Positions 45,482 through 54,480 of a stretch of DNA of 64,000 nt are shown in pieces. Location: contig JAGTXO010000020.1 in NCBI GenBank assembly GCA_019448385.1, positions 124,001 to 188,000 of the forward strand. The letters run 5' to 3'. Position 1 is the first letter of the stretch, and each line of letters begins with the position of its first letter. Position numbers and translations under genes: made by a program. The DNA is from Diacronema lutheri (lineage: Eukaryota > Haptophyta > Pavlovophyceae > Pavlovales > Pavlovaceae). The notes beneath the pieces are model-generated. The model had not been told where the DNA came from, ran no database searches, and worked only from the letters and a program-made list of their open reading frames with translations.

Positions 45482-47106
45482 ATGGCGTCCCGCGCGTATT
45501 TGCTCGCTCGACTTGTGGGAGGAGTCCGGACTACTCCGGAGGCGTTATTAAGGTGCCAACCGTTTCGTTTTCAAACCTCGCCTCGCTCGCTGGGCGTCAA
45601 GGTCGCGATCATGCTCCGCTCGCACGTCGCTGAGGCGGAAGAGTTCCTCTCCACACCGTACACGGCGCTGGTCGCGCAGCTGCCGATCCACCCTCTTCTT
45701 CCCGTGGACTCTGAGCCGCCGCGCTCCGGCCTCTCGCAAAGAGCCCATGCCCTCTGCCACGCCGACCAGTATGTGCACAAGGGCGACGTGTTCGACGTGC
45801 ACCTGCGCGCGACGATCAAGAGCGGCGGAGTCTTCTTGAAGCTCAGCAACGGGCGGGGCTGGGTGGCTGAGCTCACGCCCCTTGGCGAGAAGATCGTTGG
45901 CGAGGCCACGCTCACGCCATGCACGGACATCTTTCGTGTGCTCTCCGAGTCGCTCCGGTACGCGCGCGCACGCGCCGCGCGCCTGCAGCCGGCTGTGCGC
46001 CCTTGTGGCGCGTCGCGCGCGCGCCTTGGGTCGCGTACAATTGACGCCACTGCGCATCATACCGCGCCATCGTCTGCTCCTCGCCGCGTAGCATCCGCAA
46101 GTCTGCGTCGCGCACCGACGTCGCGCTCTCGATGCGCGTGACCAAGGTCGACGCGGACGGCGCGCGCGCGCCCGAGCTCGTCTACGCGGACGCGTTTGAA
46201 GCGGCGGGGTCAGTGCTTGTGCGCGGTGACAAGTATTTGCGTCTCAAGGATGGGCGCGGTTACGTCCTGGCGATGGACGGCTCGATCCCGCTCGTGGCGC
46301 GCGTCCAGCCGCAGGTGAGCAGCGGGGCCGTCACTCGCGTCACGCCGCGCGCCAGACTCGCCGCACAGCGCGACGCACGCACGCGCGCGCGGTGGATTAA
46401 CGCTCACCTCGCGCGTCACGTCGTGCGCCGCGGGCGAAGGTGGGCGTATGGATGTACAAGGTCACGTACGCGGGCGGGATCGGCGTGAGGCACATAGCAA
46501 GCACAGGGGACGCGCACCGTCTCGCGCCGGTCGCTGAGCGCGAGCACCCCGCCAATTTGCCGCATGGGACGGCGGTGGAGTGCGATGTGCGTGTGCTCAA
46601 GCGCATTGCCGGTTCGATCGTTGCCTTTGCCCGGCTGCGCGACGGCACTGGCTGGATCTACTCACACAAGGACGGCAAGGCGCTTCTCGAGCTCATCGCG
46701 CATGACTACGCGTCAGGCCCGGCCGACGAGGACGTGGCGGCCGAGCTGGGTGACGTGGACTATGGGCTGTCTCCCGCTGCGCCGATGCCCACCGAGGAGG
46801 TCGAGGCGCGAGCGGCGGCCGCGCAGCCGGTGGAAAACCCCGCGCTCGCCTTGCCGCACGAGGGCGAGCGTCCTCCAGCGCCTCTCTCGCCCCAGCGCAC
46901 GGTTCTCGGCAGCCGCGACAACGCGACCAACAGGGAAGCGAGCATTCTCAGTCCTGCGTCCCGCGAGCGCGAGAGTACGCCGCCGCGCGAGCGCGATCCG
47001 CGCGCTGTGGGCGGCAGTCTTGCCCTTCATCCCCCCCCCCCCCGCCCCCCGCCCCCCCCCCCCCCCCCCCGCCGCGGTGGTTCGCACGCTTACTTCCCCC
47101 TCCTCC

Positions 47107-47152
<46 letters not shown>

Positions 47153-47317
47153 ATGCCCCTTGCCCCCATCCGCCTCCCAACAGCTCTGGAAGTCGTCAAG
47201 GTCTCATCAGCCAACCTGCATGCAGCCTCCTCCTATTCGAGAATTAAGGAGAGCGACGAGGAGCGCGTCGTCGATGCGGTCGCCTCGCTCAGCCGCATCT
47301 GGCCGATGGCCGCGTAA
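45482..47317 (+). CDS. Protein with three SH3-like repeat modules
   Basis: Modelled with exons 45482-45957, 46092-46314, 46440 to about 46975-47015, and 47184-47317. Each module ends with a D/N-G-R/T-G-W/Y strand: FLKLSNGRGWVAEL, YLRLKDGRGYVLAM and FARLRDGTGWIYSH, and begins with a stretch like SLRIRKSASRTDVALS or GIGVRHIASTGDAHRL, as in bacterial-type SH3 domains (V-R-S-P). The exact third donor is not decidable: two or three phase-1 GT sites fit. The fourth exon reads LEVVKVSSANLHAAS and ends IWPMAA. The start could instead be the ATG at 45611; the longer one gives a basic leader like a mitochondrial transit peptide. Function unknown. Confidence 0.5.
47031..47150 (+). repeat. C homopolymer tracts (13, 20 and 43) in an intron
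   Basis: Several C-runs, the longest 43 C at 47108-47150, lie in the last intron of the SH3-like gene, upstream of the acceptor CAACAG at 47183. They form a very long polypyrimidine tract on the sense strand. Confidence 0.85.
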
Positions 47318-47871
47318 AGCGGCCGATGGGCGGAGCCTACGAATGCTCAGGCGCGCCTGGGCTGGCGCTGTGTATAGGCCGGCACGCCCCCCCCCCCCCC
47401 CTTCCCCCCCCCCCCCCCCCCCACACACACACAGCCCTCCTTGATACCGAGCCGCTCAACCCGCCCCTGCCTTGCTACTTTGAACGTCGCGCATCGATCC
47501 GTATGCGGCGGGTTTGCAGCCTTTTTCGCGGAGTCGCCATACCCTGACGCGAGTCGCGATCGGAAGCGCTCCCACCGCGCGCGTCATGCCGGAGGCGTGC
47601 CGAGTCACCGCGTGCGCGCGTTGCCCATGTCGGGCGCGAGGAGCGCGAAGTTTTTCGATCCGAGAACCCTGACGAGCCGGTGCTTGCCGGCGTGCGAAAG
47701 GGGCCATGCACAGCGGGGTCAGCACTAGCTGCGGGGGGATCGAGTAGCCACCAATGTCGTTTTAATTTTTCCAGCATTTTAATTTCGGTCGCGGTCGCCC
47801 TGTTCTTCCCGATACCAAGGGTGCTGGGAAGTCGGTCGCGGGCGCGAATTCGCGCCGGCTGCAGGCCGGCC
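47318..47871. other. Intergenic spacer with C-tracts and a dispersed repeat
   Basis: About 550 bp between two plus-strand genes. It holds C-runs at 47387-47401 and 47404-47422 followed by a CA run, a copy of the dispersed repeat (47709-47752), and a T/A-rich patch (47753-47790) that may serve the next gene as promoter. No gene was recognised in it. Confidence 0.6.
47709..47752 (+). repeat. Dispersed repeat, copy B, with short G6
   Basis: CACAGCGGGGTCAGCACTAG followed by CTG, C, six G, A and TCGAGTAGCCACC. This matches 6613-6674 apart from the G-run length, one C/T change and a GG insertion. Confidence 0.8.
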
Positions 47872-48534
47872 ATGCGGCTCGACCCGGATGATGTCGCCGA
47901 GCTGGCGGGTCAATACGGATGGGAGGAGACGGCGTTCGACCGCTCGCAAGGAAGCCTCATGTTTCTGGAGCGGCACGTCGGGGGCAAGCGCTTCATGCTC
48001 CACGTGTGGTGCTCCTCCGGGACCGTCGGCTCCTACCTCGACCATCCGCGGCAGGGCAAGACGCAGCTCTATCGACGGAACGTCGACATGGACGGGCTCG
48101 CAGAAATTTGTCGCAACCCGCGTGTCCACACCGATGGCGGCTATCAGCGTCGGCCCGAGGGGGATGAGGAGTGCCCGGGCTGCAGGAAGCTATACACGAG
48201 CACGGTGCACGTCGCGCAGCACTTCGAGTCGGGCCGTTGTGCCGGCTGCCTCGGCGTTGACAACGCCCGCCACGCGGCTTACACCTTTGTGCGCGAGCGC
48301 GAGGCTGCTGCGGGAGCTGTGGGCCGCTGGACCGCCGGCCAACAGCTCCTCACGTTCGACGGCAACCTCGACCTGTCGGACGGGTACTCGAGCAACGGCT
48401 ACAACTACCACTGTCCTGCGTGCGGCAAGCAGTTCAAGCAAGCCTCCTCCCTACTGCAGCACCAGCAGGCACGCGCTTCGTGCACACCGGCTGGCATGCC
48501 CGCGTTTGCTGGGCGCCTGACGTACAACGAGTGA
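47872..48534 (+). CDS. Zinc-finger protein with conserved TVGSYLDHPRQGKTQL domain
   Basis: Single-exon protein of 220 residues. The N-terminal half has a conserved block (VWCSSGTVGSYLDHPRQGKT, then RRNVDMDGLAEI and RVHTDGGYQ) that I know from plant, fungal and algal proteins of unknown role. Two C2H2-like fingers follow: CPGCRKLYTSTVHVAQHFES near residue 110 and YHCPACGKQFKQASSLLQHQ near residue 185. A nucleic-acid-binding role is inferred from the fingers. Confidence 0.7.
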   Translation: MRLDPDDVAELAGQYGWEETAFDRSQGSLMFLERHVGGKRFMLHVWCSSGTVGSYLDHPRQGKTQLYRRNVDMDGLAEICRNPRVHTDGGYQRRPEGDEECPGCRKLYTSTVHVAQHFESGRCAGCLGVDNARHAAYTFVREREAAAGAVGRWTAGQQLLTFDGNLDLSDGYSSNGYNYHCPACGKQFKQASSLLQHQQARASCTPAGMPAFAGRLTYNE

Positions 48535-48869
48535 GCACGCATTTTCTGAACAGCTGCGCGGACCCATCGGCGCGGCGCGCCTGCGCGGCCGCGTCGGCCG
48601 GAGGCTTTGGAATGCCGGCTGCCTATAGGACGCCTACGGTGATCGTTTCGACTGCGTCTTCGCGTTCTGGTGGCCGCGCTCCGCGCGCCCCGCCGCTCTT
48701 GCCATTGAATACGCCGGCACCGCGAACAACGTACTTTTCGCCCCGGTCGGTGGGTTTGGGGGCGGCGAGGCGCGCGCGCGTGGCTGCACGGGCGGCATTT
48801 TGGCGCTTGGCACTCTCGTGGTCACCGCGCGCGGGTAGCCTTGGCTCATGGGCAGGATACTTGCGAGGC
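48535..48869. other. Intergenic spacer, nothing recognised
   Basis: About 335 bp between convergent stop codons. Short frames occur but show no family features, and no repeat shared with other parts of the window was noticed. Confidence 0.5.
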
Positions 48870-49598
48870 CTAGGCAGACTCGAGCGCGCGGACGCCTTTG
48901 AGGAGGGAGTCGATGATGGAGAGGATCTTGCTCTCGTCGTCATCGTCGTCCGTGTCCGCGAGCAGGCGCGATCGCGTCGCCTCGCGCAGCAGCGTGCTCA
49001 CCTTCCTGTGCGCAGTCTCGTGCATCTCATCCTCGCCCTCGTACAGAAGCTCCATCCGCACACCGCAGCGGTTGCGCAGGATCTGGAGCATGACAGGGCC
49101 GTGCTCCGCACCGCCGATCACGACGACGGCCGATTCGTCCTCCGCGTGCCGCTCGAGCACCTTGCGCGCCCAGCGGCTTGACGCGCCCTCGCCGTCGTCG
49201 GCCGGCGACGCGCGGTTCTGCAAGTACTTGAGCCCGCCTCGGAAGCGGCCATACCTCTCCTCGAAGGCCGCTCTCGACCATTCGGGCGAGTCGAGAGCGT
49301 GCACACGCATATCGTTGCTTATCGCGGCGACGAGCATGTCGAGCACCGACCTGTTGTACTCCCGCGTCCAGCCGTTGAGCGAGAGCGTCGCGAGGACGTC
49401 GCAGAGCACTAGCTCGCGCGCCTCGTCGGCGGCGGCGCCGACGGACATCAGCTTGTCAATGTCCGGCTCGTAGGCGAACTCGCAGTAGAGGTCGCCACCA
49501 CGGAAGCGGTGCGCGAGCAGGTCGGCAGTCAACCGTGCGTGCTGCGCGATGGACGTGTGGTCGTCGCGAACGAAAAAGTAGTCGCGCTGCTGGGCCAT
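48870..49598 (-). CDS. Unknown protein with a possible ChaN-like C-terminal core
   Basis: Single-exon protein of 242 residues, starting MAQQRDYFFVRDDHTSIAQH. I do not recognise a family. The frame is compositionally balanced, unlike shadow frames nearby, with an acidic helix region and a strand VVVIGGAEHGPVMLQIL near residue 165 that resembles the G-x-x-H-G strand of ChaN/erythromycin-esterase-like folds. The C-terminus is a charged helix with an Asp run. The gene is minus strand, its start being 62 bp upstream of the RCC1 gene's stop. Confidence 0.5.
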   Translation of the reverse strand: MAQQRDYFFVRDDHTSIAQHARLTADLLAHRFRGGDLYCEFAYEPDIDKLMSVGAAADEARELVLCDVLATLSLNGWTREYNRSVLDMLVAAISNDMRVHALDSPEWSRAAFEERYGRFRGGLKYLQNRASPADDGEGASSRWARKVLERHAEDESAVVVIGGAEHGPVMLQILRNRCGVRMELLYEGEDEMHETAHRKVSTLLREATRSRLLADTDDDDDESKILSIIDSLLKGVRALESA

Positions 49599-49660
49599 GA
49601 AAGGCTTTCATTCCCCGAACCGCTGTGCCCACTGCAGCCTTACTGTATGGTACGCTGCGA

Positions 49661-51262
49661 CTATGCCGGCGACAGCTCGCCCTCGGCCGCGAGAGCCCCC
49701 AGTCCGGCAAATGCCTCCACGTCCGCGTCGGCGGTGCCGTCCGACGACGCGTCCTCGTCAACGTCGGGCTCGCCGAGCGCGTAGCACTCGCCGTCGTCGC
49801 CGAGCACGATGGTGTAGCCATCGCCGCACGCGACGGCCGCCGCACGCACGCCGGCCGGCAGCAGCGCGGGCGCGCGGCTCGGCCGCTCGACGACGACGGT
49901 CGAGCCTGCAACCGCCGGCGCGGGCGGCGCGCGCGCCGGCGCCCACGCCGCCTCGCCGTCCGCCGCCAAGGCCTGCCAGCCGTCGGGCAGGGCGCCCCAG
50001 AGCCAGAGCCCGCCACACTCGTCAATGGCGGCAGAGTGTCGGGCGCCGGCGGCGCACGCGACGGCGCACGTGCTCTCGTCGCCGAGCGTCACGCGCTCGG
50101 GCTGCGCCCGGCTCACGCCGTCCCCAAGCCCGAGCCTTCCGTCCCCGCCGCAGCCGCACGCGTACAGAGCGCCGTCCGCTGCCAAGAAGAGGGAATGGGA
50201 GGCCCCGGCAGCGGCCGCGACGACGGCCGTCGCCTCGAGCGCGCCGAGCACGCGGCGCGGCTCATCAAGCGCGCACGCTAGTCGAGCCCGCGGCGCGCCA
50301 AACCCATCCGCATGCGCCAGCGCCTCCTGCGCGTGCCCGAGCTGCCCGTCGAGCCCCTGACCAAAGGTCCACGCGTACCCGTCGCTGTCCACCACGATCG
50401 AATGGTCCTCGCCCGCCCACGCGCCGATCGCATGCGCGCGCGCGGCGAGAGAGCTGATCAATTGCGGCACTGCCGAGCTGTGCTCGTCGCGCTCGCTGGC
50501 GTCGTCCTCGCCCGACAGCGGCGCGCCCACCGGTGCGAACGCGGCGGCGTGCGGGGCGCCGAGGCCGAGGCGGCCGCCGTGCGCCCATCCGGCCGAGTAG
50601 ACGCGGCCGGCGGCGGTCACAAAGAGCGAGTGCGAGAAGCCGGCGGCGACACCGACGACCCGCTCGACTGCAAGCGCGCCGACCGCGCGCGGCTCGCGCA
50701 CGTGCGCCAAGCCGCGCGCGGGGCCGAGGCCGAGCGCGCCGTCCGTACTATCGCCCCACGCAAATGCCTCGCCGTCCGCGGTCGCGACGAGCGTGAAGCC
50801 ATCGCCCGCGGCCGCGGATATAACGCGCAGCACGTCGCGTCCATCCGCACCCGTCGCTGCCGCGCGCGGCGCGCGCGGCGCGCGCACGCGCGGAGCCGCC
50901 TTGGGCGCGGCGTGGTCGACCGTGCCGCCGTCCGCCGCGGTGCAACCCGCGCCGGCGACCGCGCCACCGGCGGTGACGACAACGGTGCCGTCCTCAAGGA
51001 CGCGCGCAAAATGGGCGCGGCCGGCCGAGAGCAGCGGCGCCTGCGCCGCTGCGCGCATGCGCGCCTCCACGAGCCGCAGCTTGCGCGAGGCCGACCAGCC
51101 GTCGACCGGCGGCGGAGTGACGCGGAGCTCGCGGCAGGTGAACATGAACGCGTCCGCGGCGGCGGCGGCAAAGCGGCGCGACACGCACGCGGCGCGCGCC
51201 AGAGAATCCGCGCCGACGAAGTGCAGCGCGTGTGCGAGCACGTCGTCGCCGAGCACATCCAT
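49661..51262 (-). CDS. F-box protein with RCC1 repeats
   Basis: Single-exon protein of 533 residues from the ATG at 51262 (the frame is open further upstream but is low complexity there). An F-box-like helix pair (MDVLGDDVLAHALHFVGADS, then ACVSRRFAAAAAD) is at the N-terminus. Five or more RCC1 blades follow, marked by AAGDGFTLVATADGEAFAWG, AAGFSHSLFVTAAGRVYSAG, WAGEDHSIVVDSDGYAWTFG and AAGASHSLFLAADGALYACG with GQLGHA/GRLGLG turns. F-box proteins are substrate adaptors of SCF ubiquitin ligases, and RCC1 propellers bind the partner or substrate. The last blade is acidic and degenerate. Confidence 0.82.
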   Translation of the reverse strand: MDVLGDDVLAHALHFVGADSLARAACVSRRFAAAAADAFMFTCRELRVTPPPVDGWSASRKLRLVEARMRAAAQAPLLSAGRAHFARVLEDGTVVVTAGGAVAGAGCTAADGGTVDHAAPKAAPRVRAPRAPRAAATGADGRDVLRVISAAAGDGFTLVATADGEAFAWGDSTDGALGLGPARGLAHVREPRAVGALAVERVVGVAAGFSHSLFVTAAGRVYSAGWAHGGRLGLGAPHAAAFAPVGAPLSGEDDASERDEHSSAVPQLISSLAARAHAIGAWAGEDHSIVVDSDGYAWTFGQGLDGQLGHAQEALAHADGFGAPRARLACALDEPRRVLGALEATAVVAAAAGASHSLFLAADGALYACGCGGDGRLGLGDGVSRAQPERVTLGDESTCAVACAAGARHSAAIDECGGLWLWGALPDGWQALAADGEAAWAPARAPPAPAVAGSTVVVERPSRAPALLPAGVRAAAVACGDGYTIVLGDDGECYALGEPDVDEDASSDGTADADVEAFAGLGALAAEGELSPA

Positions 51263-51751
51263 GGCGTCCACTTCGGCGGTAGATGCGCGCGGCACGTTCC
51301 AACGGCACACGGATTCCCATATCAATTTTTGGGCAGCAAGCGGCTCGTATAGATGGTCAAGCCAAATCCGATCAGGGGCACGATCGCGCCCCGAGTGCAG
51401 CGCGGGCCGTTCGGAAGGACGTCCTTGTGAGGGAGCTCTTCGCGTTTGGCGAGCGGGGGAGCACGACGCGCAGCGTTGCTGCGGCGGCGTGCGGGCGGCG
51501 AGCAGCGGTCGGGCTGCTCGCGACGAGGCCGGAGCAGACGGCGCCGTGGCCGCCGGCGCAGGTGACGCGCGCCGACGAGCCGTAGCGAGCGTCCGTGATC
51601 CGCACGGCGGTTGGAGCGGGCCGGCTGGTGCGGCGCGCTCGGCCACGGGTGGCGGCGTGCACGGTCGTGCCGCGCGCGGCACGCGTCGCCAGCCGCGCGC
51701 GACCTGGGCAGAGCCCGCAAAGCGTCGACCGCTGCGCGGCTCGGCCGTGCG
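51263..51751. other. Gap between the Fanzor gene and the RCC1 gene
   Basis: About 490 bp on the minus-strand downstream side of the Fanzor stop. One minus-strand frame ends with a hydrophobic tail (GAIVPLIGFGLTIYTSRLLP) and stops at 51322, but no start or leader is convincing. In known Fanzor elements the guide RNA lies over the 3' end and downstream flank, so this is where it would be expected; no RNA structure was proven. Confidence 0.35.
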
Positions 51752-54480
51752 TCAACGCCGGCCGCGCTTCGGCCCGCGCGCGCTGCCGCCGCCGGCACTG
51801 GCGCTGGCAGCTCCGCGGGCGGGGGTGCGGGCGCGAGAGCCGCCGCCGCCACCGCCGCCGCGCCCGCCGCCGTCGTCGCCACCGCCGTCGCCGCCGCCGC
51901 CTCCCCCGCCGTCATCGTCGTCGTCGCCGCCGCCGCCTCCGTCGCCGTCGCCGTCGCCGTCGCCCTCGCCGCCGCCGCCGTCGCCGCTGCCATCGTCGTC
52001 GTCGTCGTCGTCGCCCTCGTCGTCGCCCTCGTCGTCGCCGTCGCACTCGTCGTCGCAGTCGTCGCCCTCGCCGTGCACCATGCGCTCCTCACGCTCCCAC
52101 ACCTCGCCGCGCGCCCACCAGGCGAGCACGAGGGCAAAGCGCTCAGGCGTCGACGTGGTGTCGCGCCCGGCCGCGTGCGCCGCCATGTCGTGCACGTCGT
52201 AGAAGATGTTGCGCGCGGCGTTGTAGTCGCGGTGCACGGGCTTCTTGCCGCCGTTGCACGCCGGGCAGATGACGAGCGCGTGCACCGTGCGCGTGCCGCC
52301 CTTTGCCACGGGCAGGCGCGGGTTCTGCGCGAGCTCCGCGCCGCAGCGCTGCAGCCTGCCGCCCTTGGCGAGCCGCGGCATCGAGCAGTGCATCGACGTG
52401 TACGGCTCGGGCACGAAGACGGCCGCGACGCCGCGCCGCCGCAGCTCGCGCAGCAGCCCCACCTGGAAGGCGGGCGGCGCGCCCTTGGGCTGCGCGCCCT
52501 TGTGGTCGCGCAGCCACTTGCCCACGCACACGAGCAGCCGGTCGCGCGTCACGCCGTCGACACAGTGCGCCGCGATGAGCGCCTCGGCGACGCGCGCCGC
52601 GTTGGACCGCCCGCCGCTGTCGCGCCGCCAGCGCTCCTTCCGGCGCGCCGGCGCGTCGTACACGTGCTCGGCGGCGCGCTCGCGCACCCGCGCGCTCTCG
52701 CGGTGGAAGGCGATGTATTTGCCCGCGTCGAGCACCTTGGCGCTGTGCGCCTCGCCAAGCCGCGCCTCGTCCGCCTCCACGCTGAACTCCTCGCCGCGCC
52801 CGTCGGTGCGCACGCGCCGCCGCGCCGCGTTGGTCTTGGCCGTCTCGCGCGCAAAGCCCGCGGCGCGCGCGCGCGCGCGCTGCGTGAACTGCCGCCAGAC
52901 GGCCGCCCGCCCGACGTGCGCAGAGTAGGTGGTGATGTTGCCCATGTTCGGGTCGGCCGCGACGACGACCGCCGCCTCGACGTCGATCGCCCGCCGCAGC
53001 TCGGAGCCGAGCGCGACGGCGATGCGCCCGTCCGGCCGGCGCCAGCGGTGCAGGACGCCCGAGCCGCCGGCCGGCGCCTGCGCCTTCGGCACGAGGACGG
53101 TCCCGACGGCGTGCACGGCGACGCCATCTGTCACCACCGACTTGACGGGCTGCCGGCCCGGGAGCGGCACGCGCGGCAGCGGCGCGAGGCCAACCCACGA
53201 GCGCCGCGCGTGCCACGGCAGATCGGCCGGCGGCCGCTCGCGCCCGGCGTAGTCGAAGACGCGGTTGGAGATGTCGAAGCGCGTCGCAAAGACCGCGTAC
53301 CTGACGCGCACGTCCGACATCGGCGGGGTGTTGCCGTTTGTGCCTGTCCACTTGATCGGCTCGCCATCGTGGTCGCGCAGGTCCAGCGCCTTGAGCCGCG
53401 CGCGCAGCTCCTTGCGCTCGTCATCCGAAAGCGTCACCCAGATGGCGCTCGCGGCGAGGCGCACGTTGCGCGGCACCTGCGCGCAGCGCGCGGCGCGCGA
53501 GCGCGCGGGCGCGTGACCAACCTGGCCGCGGGGCGGCGCGCACGGCGGCGGCGCGCGCGCTTGGGCGCTCGGCGGCGGCAGCGGCAGCCACGCCTCGCGC
53601 GCACATTGTGCGTGCGCAGCGGCGCCACATTGTACCGCGGCGGCCGTCCGGTCAGCTGCGTGTGGATGTGCGCGAGCCGGCAGAGCAGCGCCTGCCCCTC
53701 GGCCACGTGCTGCAGGGTGCGGATCTGCACGAGGAAGTAGCGCGTCGTGTGCCGGTCGTAGTTCCACCTTTTCGTGGGCGTGCACTTGTAGTCGATCTTG
53801 TGGAGGACCATGTCGGGCAGGTGGCGGTCGAGCGCGGCGGGGCAGCCGACGCGCGCGCCCTCCACGTCGCCGCGCAGCAGCCGCTCGCACAGCTCGCGCA
53901 CGCGCGCGTTTCGCTGCATCTCGGGCAGCGCGACGAGCGCCTCGTCGCGCTCGACTGCCGCGCGGACGACGTCGCGGAGCAGCCCGTTCACGACGCGCGA
54001 TGGGTGCATCAGGCACGCGGTGGACACCTGCGTCGCCTCCGCCTCGAGGATCTCCGTGAGGCCCACCGCGCAGACGGGCTGGACGCCCTCGGCCATCTCG
54101 CCGACGGCGCGCGCCGTCGCCGCCTTGGTCTGCGCGGCGGCTTGCTCGGCGGGCTTGCCTCGCGGCGCTGCACCGTACGTGCTCTCGTCCTTGTGCCAGC
54201 CGATGGCCGAGAAGATCGCACGGACGGATCCCTTGTCCATCGTGGTCGACGTGTGCACGCTGGTCGACGGGCCGCCCGACGCCGCGCCGACGGCCTGCGC
54301 GCTCGCCACCGCAGCCTCGTCGCGCACCACCTTGTTGATGACGCGGTACGCCTGTGTCGTGAGCCTGTGCACGGCCGCCGCGATGCGCCGCAGCTCCTTC
54401 CGCGCACCGGGCTGCGCCGTCACCGCCTGCGGCCCCGCGTTGAGCGTCGAGCGCTTGACCACGAAGCCCGGGAGCACGCT
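51752..54480 (-). mobile_element. Fanzor (eukaryotic TnpB-like) RuvC nuclease region
   Basis: The C-terminal part of the giant gene. The helical N-lobe starts near RKELRRIAAAVHRLTTQAYR and includes KIDYKCTPTKRWNYDRHTTR and LCRLAHIHTQLTGRPPRYNV. After the intron the RuvC core shows Asp in VVVAADPNMGNITTY (52930-52965), Glu in VFVPEPYTSMHCS (52395-52425) and Asp in HRDYNAARNI (52200-52235). A zinc ribbon is formed by Cys in MHC, RCG and CPAC. This is the order of the TnpB/Fanzor family, RNA-guided DNA endonucleases carried by mobile elements and some large viruses. The tail is a long Asp/Gly-rich acidic run ending in PKRGRR, a likely nuclear signal. Confidence 0.82.
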
